From positions 12,639 through 18,452 of the forward strand of contig JAHAWR010000007.1 in NCBI GenBank assembly GCA_018383835.1: a stretch of DNA of 5,814 bases. The letters are read 5' to 3'. The position numbers and the translations under genes were made by a program. The notes beneath the pieces were generated by a model that was not told the origin of the DNA, ran no database searches, and saw only the letters and a program-made list of their open reading frames with translations. Of the stretch, positions 1 through 5,446 are shown piece after piece; within the stretch, counting starts at the first letter, position 1; each line of letters starts with the position of its first letter. The DNA comes from Candidatus Jordarchaeia archaeon (lineage in GTDB: Archaea; Asgardarchaeota; Jordiarchaeia; Jordiarchaeales; Freyrarchaeaceae).

Positions 1-194
1 TTTCATGCAAGCCGCCGGAGGCCTAGAGGATGGGTGGTTGTGTGGGGTTTTCCTTCTGAGAATTATCAAGGACCAGGAGAAAGATTATGGAGGAGGAGCA
101 TTCTCACCGTGTGAATCACCAATGGGTGGGAATTCCCCTCACTCCACTGTAAAGGTACTACCCCAAAAACTCATTTTCAAATACTGTCACCCCT
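1..194. other. Upstream stretch with no supportable gene
   Basis: I see no gene here. One + strand frame is open from the window edge to a stop at 194-196 (63 codons from an ATG at 5), and another is open until 114. Neither has a recognisable domain or a clear ribosome binding site, and both could equally be chance. The minus strand is broken by stops. The stretch could hold the tail of an upstream gene or 5' regulatory DNA. A 10-bp palindrome GGGAATTCCC at 128-137 stands out but has no evident partner signal. Confidence 0.5.
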
Positions 195-208
195 GAAAGG
201 TTTATATA
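195..208 (+). promoter_or_regulatory. Archaeal BRE/TATA promoter of the iron-uptake operon
   Basis: A purine-rich GAAAGG (195-200), resembling a TFB recognition element, is joined directly to TTTATATA (201-208), a good match to the archaeal TATA box. With the usual spacing of about 25 bp, transcription would begin near 229-233, only some 8-12 nt before the ATG at 241. The mRNA of the repressor gene should therefore have a very short leader or be nearly leaderless. The start site is inferred from spacing, not seen. Confidence 0.8.
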
Positions 209-211
209 TGT

Positions 212-229
212 TTTTAGGCTAGCCTAAAA
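212..229. promoter_or_regulatory. DtxR/IdeR-type operator palindrome (iron box)
   Basis: TTTTAGGCTAGCCTAAAA is a perfect 18-bp inverted repeat centred between 220 and 221. Its core TTAGGCTAGCCTAA differs at one base from the first 14 bases of the DtxR/IdeR box consensus (TTAGGTTAGCCTAA). It starts 3 bp after the TATA box and covers the region where RNA polymerase would load and start. The gene just downstream encodes a DtxR-family protein, so autoregulation of the whole operon by metal-loaded repressor is the natural reading. Binding itself is inferred. I found no second copy ahead of the minus-strand genes. Confidence 0.82.
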
Positions 230-240
230 TTGGTGGTTTG

Positions 241-927
241 ATGCCGCCAGCGCAAGACGAGCTCTCAGAGTCGGAAGAGGAATATGTGGAGGCACTTTAC
301 CACATGTACGAGGAGGGCAAAAGCAACGTGAAGACCAGTGAGCTGGCTGAGAGGCTGGGTGTCTCCCCGGCGTCAGTAACCGAAATGCTGAGGAACTCGC
401 TCACCAAGAAGAACTTGGTCGAGTACATTCCTTACAAGGGGGCCAGCCTGACTCCTCTGGGGCGTGAGGTCGCCGCGAGGGTGGTCAGAAAGCACAGGAT
501 AGCTGAGCGCCTTCTCATGGACGTTGCGGGCGTAAACTGGGACGAGTGCCACGAGGAGGCGTGCAAGCTGGAGCACGCTCTAAGCGACGAGGTGGCCGAT
601 AAGCTGGCGGCATCCCTTAAGAACCCTGAGACATGCCCCCACGGTAACGTTATCCCCTCCTCAATCGGGGAGGAGAAAGGTGAGGGGGGCAAACCGCTTG
701 TCAGCTTCAACCCGCCCTTAAAGGTTAGAGTTGTGAGGATAATAAAGGAGAGCCGCGATGTGCTGAGGAGGCTTGCCTCCCTGGGAATAATGCCCGGGGT
801 GGAGCTTAAGCTGGTCAGGAAGGCGCCCGCGGGCGGCCCAATCATAGTTGACTCAGGCTGCCTTCAGGTGGTAATGGGACGGGAGCTCGCAGAGGTCATA
901 ATGGCTGTCCCAGTAGACGGTGAATGA
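241..927 (+). CDS. DtxR-family iron-dependent repressor with C-terminal FeoA-like domain
   Basis: This 228-aa metal-responsive transcription repressor is expected to sense cytoplasmic Fe(II) and shut down iron uptake. The N-terminal winged helix-turn-helix spans about residues 28-75 (SELAERLGVSPASVTEML, then the wing with YIPYKG and LTPLGRE). The dimerisation and metal-binding domain spans about 76-125. By alignment to DtxR, the ancillary ligands are H85, E89 and H104, and the primary ligands C108, E111 and H112. The Cys is the iron-type residue where MntR has Glu. The N-terminal ligand position (Met10 in DtxR, Asp8 in MntR) is E14, with E17 matching MntR Glu11. After a CPHGN linker, residues about 154-226 form a FeoA/SH3-like domain (LASLGIMPG, APAGGPIIV, GRELAEVI). 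ATG 241 is preferred over the adjacent TTG 238; GGTG at 232-235 lies 5 nt upstream. It is the first gene of an operon with feoB. Mn(II) sensing is the main alternative. Confidence 0.9.
   Translation: MPPAQDELSESEEEYVEALYHMYEEGKSNVKTSELAERLGVSPASVTEMLRNSLTKKNLVEYIPYKGASLTPLGREVAARVVRKHRIAERLLMDVAGVNWDECHEEACKLEHALSDEVADKLAASLKNPETCPHGNVIPSSIGEEKGEGGKPLVSFNPPLKVRVVRIIKESRDVLRRLASLGIMPGVELKLVRKAPAGGPIIVDSGCLQVVMGRELAEVIMAVPVDGE
919..923 (+). promoter_or_regulatory. Ribosome binding site deciding the feoB start
   Basis: GGTGA matches the GGAGGTGAT complement of the archaeal 16S rRNA tail and lies 5 nt before ATG 929. A GTG at 920 in the same frame falls inside this motif and would leave feoB without a well-placed site. 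ATG 929 is therefore the better start. It begins 1 nt after the repressor stop codon TGA 925-927, so translational coupling is likely. Confidence 0.65.
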
Positions 928-928
928 G

Positions 929-3187
929 ATGAGCAGGGAGAAAGCGCCTGGCAGGCGCACCCTAAAGGTTTTCCTGGTGGGGGCGCCAAACGTCGGCAAG
1001 AGCGTCTTCTTCAACAGGCTCGCAGGGGTAAACGCCATAGTGTCGAACTATCCTGGAACCACCGTTGAGGTCATGAGGGGGTTGGCCAGCATCGATGTGG
1101 TTAGGGTTGAAGTGGTAGACCTTCCGGGAACATATAGCTTGGGTTGCCTCTCCGAGGATCAAGAGGTGGCTGTGAAGGCGATCATAGAGGAGAAGCCGGA
1201 CGTCGTAGTGAACGTGGTCGACGCAACTAGACTGGAGCAGAGCCTCATACTTACCCTCCAGCTCCTGGAACTGAACGTGCCACTAGTGGTGGCCCTTAAC
1301 CAAGTGGACTTCGCCAAGAAGAAGGGGTTCAGCATAAATCACGAGGCTCTCTCGGAGCTTCTAGGCGTCCCCGTTATACCCACTGTGGCAACTAAGGGGA
1401 TAAATGTGAGAGACGTCCTAGAAGTGGCAGTCAAAGCTGTGGAGGCCAAAGTGGAAGGAGAGGTGGGCGTGCAGCTTGACCGCCGCCACGGGTATGGCAG
1501 GAGGAGGGGCTTTAGGCATGGGCAGTCGATGAAGTGGAGCTTAGGCGTCAGCCCTCTGGAGCAGGGGCGCCGTAGGAAAGTGGAGTATTCCCCCCTCGTG
1601 GAGGGGCGCCTTCGAAGACTGGAGCGCGCTTTTTCAGGCTACAGCGTGGGCGGCGTGGTTACCCCAAGGATCCTAGCCGAGTGGGCTTTAGAGGGCGATT
1701 TAAAGGCTGTTGAGGCGGCGCTTGGGGGGAAGCTGCCCGAGTGGCTCGCCGCCAATGTGGAGGCTGCTAGGCACGAGCTGGAGTGGGCGCTTGGAGAGAA
1801 CTCTTCCATAGTAATGTCTAAGGAGAGGTTCGCCTTATCCGGCTGGATAACCCGGCAAGTTATGCGCAGGGAGAGCACCAAGGCGACATTGCAGGAGAAG
1901 TTGGACGTCGTCTTCCTCTCCTATTCGACTGGCATCCCAGTTCTCGCCTTAATCTTGACTGGGATTTTCGCTCTGGTGTTCCTCGGCGGAGGGATGCTCG
2001 AAAGGGGGATCACAGGCTTCTTTGAAAACTACGTGAATCCGTCCGCAGAGTGGCTCATTGGCTACACGTGGGTTGAACTGGCCATGAAGGCAATTAGTAG
2101 CCTAGTAGTGCTTCTGTATGGTGAGGCGGCTGCTCTGGCTGCCGAGCCCCTAGCGGGGCAGCTTTTCCCCCTCCAGACGCTCGCGAAGCACTTTGTTGTT
2201 GACGGGCTGCTGATGGGGGTCGAGGCGGCTTTATCGGTGGCGCTACCATACGTTGCCACTTTCTACCTTGCCCTAGCGCTTTTAGAGGACACGGGCTACC
2301 TGTCACGCATAGCGTACTTGACCGACTTGATTCTTCACAAGTTTGGGCTTCACGGGAAATCGATAATACCGTTGGTGTCCGCTTTAGGCTGCAACGTCCC
2401 AGCCATAATGTCGACGAGGATACTTGAGAGCCGGAAGCAAAAGTTGATCGTCACGTTCCTGATAACTCTTCTCCCGTGCTCCGCTAGGACTGCGGTGATA
2501 CTGGGAGCAGCGGGGCACTACGGTGGGCTCGTCTACGCTCTGGCGATCTACATGGTAGTCCTCGGTCTGGTCGCCTTGCTCTCTGTGGTGTTAAGCAAGG
2601 TGGTTCCGGGGGAGTCTCCAAGCATGCTCATGGAGATGCCGCCGTACAGGTTCCCATCAGTCTCATCCCTGCTCTTTAAGACGTGGATTAGAACCCGGGA
2701 GTTCTTTAAGGTAGCCCTCCCATTCGTGGTAGCCGGCAGCCTGATGCTGGCCCTCCTTGAAGTCTTCAACTTGGTAACCCCCATCATGTATACCTCAGCC
2801 GGATTCATGAGTGGCGCCCTCGGCCTTCCGTCAATTACGAGCATCACATTCATCTACGGGGTTCTAAGAAAGGAGATGGCTATAGAAACGCTCCTAGTGA
2901 TCTCCAAGCTTAAGCTCGGGGTAGACGACATTTCACTTTTCATGACGCCCATGCAGATCTTCATCTACGCTCTCGTTGTGGCCCTCTACTTCCCGTGTGT
3001 GGCGACTTTCGCCGTCATAGCAAGAGAGCTCAATACTAGAGTAGCATTGCTGATAAGCGCCGCCACGATAACGGCAGCCATACTAGTCGGGGCAGGAGCC
3101 TACCATGCCTACCTTGCCCTTAACCCCCTAGCTCCAGAGCCGCTCGTGACGCTCATGGTCAACTGGTGGGCGCTCACAGCACGCTGA
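929..3187 (+). CDS. feoB: Ferrous iron transport protein B
   Basis: FeoB is a membrane GTPase-transporter that imports Fe(II); at 752 aa this one is full length. The N-terminal G domain carries GAPNVGKS (18-25), NYPGTT (40-45), DLPG (64-67), NQVD (124-127) and a G5-like ATK near 154-156. A GDI-like helical segment follows. The membrane part starts near residue 324 and includes the first gate region (VDGLLMGVEA, LEDTGYLSRIAYL, GLHGKSIIPL, GCNVPAIMSTR) and a second gate region (MPPYRFPS, VLRKEMAIETLL, FPCVATFAVI). Cys488, Cys517 and Cys690 correspond to the three cysteines proposed to line the FeoB pore. Residues 184-217 form an unusual Arg-rich insert. There is no separate feoA or feoC nearby; the FeoA-like domain is on the preceding repressor. 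It shares the iron-box promoter at 195-229. Confidence 0.96.
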   Translation: MSREKAPGRRTLKVFLVGAPNVGKSVFFNRLAGVNAIVSNYPGTTVEVMRGLASIDVVRVEVVDLPGTYSLGCLSEDQEVAVKAIIEEKPDVVVNVVDATRLEQSLILTLQLLELNVPLVVALNQVDFAKKKGFSINHEALSELLGVPVIPTVATKGINVRDVLEVAVKAVEAKVEGEVGVQLDRRHGYGRRRGFRHGQSMKWSLGVSPLEQGRRRKVEYSPLVEGRLRRLERAFSGYSVGGVVTPRILAEWALEGDLKAVEAALGGKLPEWLAANVEAARHELEWALGENSSIVMSKERFALSGWITRQVMRRESTKATLQEKLDVVFLSYSTGIPVLALILTGIFALVFLGGGMLERGITGFFENYVNPSAEWLIGYTWVELAMKAISSLVVLLYGEAAALAAEPLAGQLFPLQTLAKHFVVDGLLMGVEAALSVALPYVATFYLALALLEDTGYLSRIAYLTDLILHKFGLHGKSIIPLVSALGCNVPAIMSTRILESRKQKLIVTFLITLLPCSARTAVILGAAGHYGGLVYALAIYMVVLGLVALLSVVLSKVVPGESPSMLMEMPPYRFPSVSSLLFKTWIRTREFFKVALPFVVAGSLMLALLEVFNLVTPIMYTSAGFMSGALGLPSITSITFIYGVLRKEMAIETLLVISKLKLGVDDISLFMTPMQIFIYALVVALYFPCVATFAVIARELNTRVALLISAATITAAILVGAGAYHAYLALNPLAPEPLVTLMVNWWALTAR

Positions 3188-3201
3188 GCCCCAAAACCTA
3201 C

Positions 3202-3612
3202 CTAGCTTCTAGTTTTGAGCGTGAAGAGGCGTTGCTCGTCCTCGCCGAGGAGACTCATAGCCTTCCTTTCTAACTCTTCGCCGCTCGTTGGCATCCTCGA
3301 AAGAAGACCTTCAATCAACTCCCTTGAAAAAAGTATTTCTATCGCTTTTTTGTCTGAACGAAAAACTGCCCTTATTTCCAGCCTGTCGCTGGTGGGGTTT
3401 AATGTCAGCCTCCCATTTCCCACGGTGCAGCCGGAGGAGGCTTGGATGCCGTCGATCACGCAGCTCACGGGCGGCTTAGGGGAAACGTTGACCTCCACAC
3501 TTGCCGGTTTACCTATTAGCCTTCTCGCAGCCAAGCCTGCACGTAACCCTAAAACAAGGAATGGGCCAAGGTGTCCGTGAAGCCTTACAGCAAACTTCAA
3601 AAGGTCTTCCAC
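3202..3612 (-). CDS. Small FmdE-family protein
   Basis: This 136-aa protein is a single FmdE domain (formylmethanofuran dehydrogenase subunit E family). The hallmark HGHLGPFLVLGLRAG lies at residues 12-26, and SCVIDGIQASSGCTVGN at 50-66 contains C51, D54, Q57 and C62. The His and Cys residues are the likely metal-binding set. The C-terminal zinc-finger found in many longer relatives is absent. Members occur widely outside methanogens, so the name does not imply methanogenesis. The gene follows the radical SAM gene by 33 nt on the same strand and lies in an AOR-type cluster, which suggests a link to tungsten or molybdenum pterin cofactor handling; its biochemical role is unknown. The start taken is GTG 3612. 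A CTG at 3624 would add four residues and is better spaced from the ribosome binding site. It converges with feoB across 14 bp. Confidence 0.85.
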   Translation of the reverse strand: MEDLLKFAVRLHGHLGPFLVLGLRAGLAARRLIGKPASVEVNVSPKPPVSCVIDGIQASSGCTVGNGRLTLNPTSDRLEIRAVFRSDKKAIEILFSRELIEGLLSRMPTSGEELERKAMSLLGEDEQRLFTLKTRS

Positions 3613-3631
3613 GTCTTCCGCCAGAAACGCC

Positions 3632-3644
3632 CCTCCTTTCCTCC
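3632..3644 (-). promoter_or_regulatory. Tandem Shine-Dalgarno motifs before the FmdE-like gene
   Basis: Read on the minus strand, GGAGG occurs twice (3644-3640 and 3636-3632) in the 33-nt gap after the radical SAM stop. The nearer copy ends 19 nt before GTG 3612, which is long, but 7 nt before an in-frame CTG at 3624-3622, which is ideal. A weak TATA-like CATATAAA overlaps the end of the upstream gene (about 3645-3652), so a separate promoter cannot be excluded. Cotranscription with the radical SAM gene is the simpler reading. Confidence 0.45.
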
Positions 3645-3645
3645 T

Positions 3646-4932
3646 TTATATGTTACACTTCGCCATTCCCGTGCTGTATATGCACTCGCTGCAGCTGGGG
3701 GAGTTCCCGTAGCAGTCGAGCTCGTTACCGTCGACGAACCAGCACTTCAGTGTCGAGTAGGGGCAGTTCCCGCACCATGGAACAGTTTCAGGCAGAGCCT
3801 CTATCTTCTTCCTGAACTCAGTGTACTCTCCGCTGCCCCATATTTCCTTCAAGCTGCTCTTTTTTATGTCCCCGAATAAGTGGGCCTTGAATGTTTTGCT
3901 GTGCTTGTTCACGTAGAGCTGGTGGTCGTGGAGGTATTCTTGGCATGGGGCAACCATTCCGTCCCAGCGTATGACTGCAGTTTTCTTCTCAACGTAGGGG
4001 CATGATCTACCTTTAACGCTGAATGACACGGGTGGGAGTGTTATCTTCACACCATGCTCCCGTGCAACTCTTTCAGTCTCACTGAAAGTTTTCTTGACTG
4101 CTTCTAGCAGGTTGACATCTACCTCGCCGCTTAAGAGCAGGGGGACGTTTAGCTCAACGCCCATCGCCTCAGCCTTACGCCAAGCCTCGCTTAAAAGCTC
4201 AACCTCACTTGACTCCATGATGCTCCCAACGTATCCCAGCGACACGAAAAAGCGTGCGGCTTCAACTATGACCCGCCACCCCCTCCCGAGGAGTTCCTTG
4301 CCAGCCTCGATCGCCTCCTCGCTAACCGTCGTGTAGACCGCTTGACTTGCCGCCTCCTCGAAGTAGGGAACTATGTGTGATACGAAGATGTGGTTGGCGT
4401 CCATTCCGGCAGCCTCAGCCACGAACTCTGGGAGCTCACCCAAGTTCTCCCTCATGACAACGTACTCCAACCCGACCTCCACGTCAGACCCGAACTTCTT
4501 CAGCAAGAACTTGAGGTTCTCAAGCGCGCCCACGTAATCTATTCCTCTCCTAATTTTCTTCAACTTTTCCTCGTTTAAGCTGTCGAGGGACACGTATAGA
4601 GATGTTAAGCCTGCATCAACCAACATGCCAGCAAGCTTCGGAGTGAGAAGCACACCATTCGTGGAAAGGGATATCTCTCCACCCTTGCCCATCACCCTCC
4701 TAGCGAACGCTACCATCTCGACTATATCTGAGTTCATCAGCGGTTCCCCGATGCCATAAAGGATTACCCTTTCAGCTTCACACAGAGATCCCTCAAGCTT
4801 CCTGAAGAGGGAGAGAGGCATCAACCCCTCCTCGCCCGAAACCCAAGAACGCCTCTGACACATGAAGCAGTCCAAGTTACATGCAGATGAAACCTCAACC
4901 TGAAGAGCCAATGGAAAATCGTCAGCCAACAT
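3646..4932 (-). CDS. AOR-associated radical SAM protein, probable tungsten cofactor/enzyme maturase
   Basis: This 428-aa protein carries the radical SAM signature CNLDCFMC (C18, C22, C25) for the [4Fe-4S]-SAM cluster and the SAM-binding GIGEP (60-64). Its C-terminal SPASM-like region has nine cysteines: C311, C330 (in the DGxxxPC context), C387, C390, C397, C407, C414, C417 and C426. They probably hold auxiliary Fe-S clusters. The closing pattern with DCYGNSPSCSEC resembles the radical SAM proteins encoded beside tungsten aldehyde oxidoreductases, such as the cofactor-modifying protein (Cmo) of Pyrococcus. The likely role is maturation of the tungstopterin enzyme or its cofactor; the exact reaction is not known to me. 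ATG 4932 is chosen because it gives the family-like start MLADDFPLALQVEVSSAC. A TTG at 4971 would add a hydrophobic stretch overlapping the TATA box. It lies downstream of the AOR and moaD-like genes and upstream of the FmdE-like gene. Confidence 0.85.
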   Translation of the reverse strand: MLADDFPLALQVEVSSACNLDCFMCQRRSWVSGEEGLMPLSLFRKLEGSLCEAERVILYGIGEPLMNSDIVEMVAFARRVMGKGGEISLSTNGVLLTPKLAGMLVDAGLTSLYVSLDSLNEEKLKKIRRGIDYVGALENLKFLLKKFGSDVEVGLEYVVMRENLGELPEFVAEAAGMDANHIFVSHIVPYFEEAASQAVYTTVSEEAIEAGKELLGRGWRVIVEAARFFVSLGYVGSIMESSEVELLSEAWRKAEAMGVELNVPLLLSGEVDVNLLEAVKKTFSETERVAREHGVKITLPPVSFSVKGRSCPYVEKKTAVIRWDGMVAPCQEYLHDHQLYVNKHSKTFKAHLFGDIKKSSLKEIWGSGEYTEFRKKIEALPETVPWCGNCPYSTLKCWFVDGNELDCYGNSPSCSECIYSTGMAKCNI

Positions 4933-4934
4933 AC

Positions 4935-4938
4935 CACC
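4935..4938 (-). promoter_or_regulatory. Close-set GGTG before the radical SAM start
   Basis: On the minus strand GTGGTGGT runs right up to ATG 4932, with GGTG only 2 nt away. This is short for a working ribosome binding site. Since the inferred transcript start lies near 4939, the message may be read as nearly leaderless instead. Confidence 0.35.
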
Positions 4939-4961
4939 ACAACAAAACAAGCTAATAACGC

Positions 4962-4969
4962 ATATAAAC
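4962..4969 (-). promoter_or_regulatory. TATA box of the radical SAM gene
   Basis: On the minus strand GTTTATATG closely resembles the box ahead of the iron operon. Spacing of about 25 bp puts the start site near 4939-4941, some 7-9 nt before ATG 4932. No convincing BRE is seen and there is no iron-box palindrome, so this gene is not obviously controlled by the DtxR-family protein. Confidence 0.6.
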
Positions 4970-5113
4970 AAAACTGCTCAGCTCACAAGGAAAGAAGCGG
5001 CAACCACCCACTAACACGGAACAATTGGGGGAAAACAGGCTGGAAGATCGGGTGAAACGTGGACAGGCACTGATGAACTATGGGCCGCGGAGAGCCATCC
5101 TTTGGTTGGTTGT
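4970..5113. other. Gap between the moaD-like and radical SAM genes, no gene seen
   Basis: About 140 bp separate the moaD-like stop from the radical SAM promoter. I find no coding frame with family features, no tRNA fold and no convincing terminator. A CTGATGA at 5070-5076 resembles a box C but lacks a matching D box. The length suggests the radical SAM gene is transcribed from its own promoter rather than only by readthrough. Confidence 0.5.
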
Positions 5114-5392
5114 TTATCCGCCGGCTATCGGCGGGAAGATCGAGACTATGTCCCCGTCCTTAAACCTTATGGGTTCTTTCATTGTTTTCACGTTGACTCC
5201 GTTTAGAAGGAAGAGTACATTGTCCTTGACAGTTCTCTTCTCGTCGTCGAAAAGGTCGCGCCTCACCCCCTTAACCTTGGAGTCTAAGGAGTGCATGAGG
5301 CTCTCCAGTCCTCCGTCACAGTCAACTTCAACCTCTCTAACCTTGTATTTATCCCTGAGGGAGGCGAAAAATTTCACTTTAACCTTGACCAT
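5114..5392 (-). CDS. MoaD-like sulfur carrier protein
   Basis: This 92-aa ubiquitin-fold protein ends in FPPIAGG, the C-terminal Gly-Gly tail that is adenylated and thiocarboxylated by a MoeB-type enzyme. In the MoaD family the thiocarboxylate provides the dithiolene sulfurs of molybdopterin through MoaE. The fold signature is clear: KVKFFASLRDKY at the N-terminus, then LFLLNGVNV and FKDGDIVSIFPP near the end. A start at ATG 5392 gives the usual MVKVKVKFF opening; TTG 5407 is open in frame but leaves no site upstream. The gene sits directly downstream of the AOR gene, as is common in archaeal tungsten enzyme clusters, so it probably serves the tungstopterin of that enzyme. A ubiquitin-like modifier (SAMP) role is an alternative that sequence alone cannot exclude. 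Confidence 0.88.
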   Translation of the reverse strand: MVKVKVKFFASLRDKYKVREVEVDCDGGLESLMHSLDSKVKGVRRDLFDDEKRTVKDNVLFLLNGVNVKTMKEPIRFKDGDIVSIFPPIAGG

Positions 5393-5400
5393 AACATGAA

Positions 5401-5404
5401 CACC
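5401..5404 (-). promoter_or_regulatory. Ribosome binding site supporting the ATG 5392 start
   Basis: GGTG on the minus strand lies 8 nt before ATG 5392, fitting the archaeal anti-Shine-Dalgarno. It supports ATG 5392 over the in-frame TTG at 5407, which lies upstream of this motif. Confidence 0.5.
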
Positions 5405-5408
5405 CAAG

Positions 5409-5440
5409 AAAGAAATAAGGGAAAGGGAGGATATAAAAAG
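5409..5440 (-). terminator. Pyrimidine-rich tract after AOR, possible T-rich terminator
   Basis: Just past the AOR stop, the minus strand is almost entirely pyrimidine with several T runs (CTTTTTATAT, then CCCTTT, TTATTTCTTTCTT). Archaeal RNA polymerase terminates at such T-rich tracts without a hairpin, so partial termination of the AOR message here is plausible. Part of the same tract doubles as a TATA-like element for the next gene. Confidence 0.4.
5431..5440 (-). promoter_or_regulatory. TATA-like element before the moaD-like gene
   Basis: On the minus strand CTTTTTATAT, preceded by GAAACT which is BRE-like, would place a start site near 5410, about 17 nt before ATG 5392 and upstream of the GGTG motif. 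The moaD-like gene may thus have its own promoter besides readthrough from AOR. Confidence 0.4.
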
Positions 5441-5446
5441 AGTTTC

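Noticed and set aside
128..137. Palindrome GGGAATTCCC
   Set aside because: A single 10-bp palindrome in a region without promoter elements has no clear meaning and can occur by chance.
5..196. A 63-codon + strand open frame before the iron operon
   Set aside because: No family resemblance, no clear ribosome binding site, and other frames in the same stretch are also open. It is too short to support as a gene.
432..845. A 137-codon minus-strand open frame inside the repressor gene, and similar long frames opposite feoB, the FmdE-like and radical SAM genes
   Set aside because: They are shadows of strongly supported genes and show no domain features of their own.
4933..4971. N-terminal extension of the radical SAM protein from TTG 4971
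   Set aside because: The extension would overlap the TATA box and inferred start site, and ATG 4932 gives the start usual for the family.
5064..5090. Possible C/D box guide RNA with CTGATGA at 5070-5076
   Set aside because: The first base breaks the RTGATGA consensus and no CTGA D box lies at a suitable distance.
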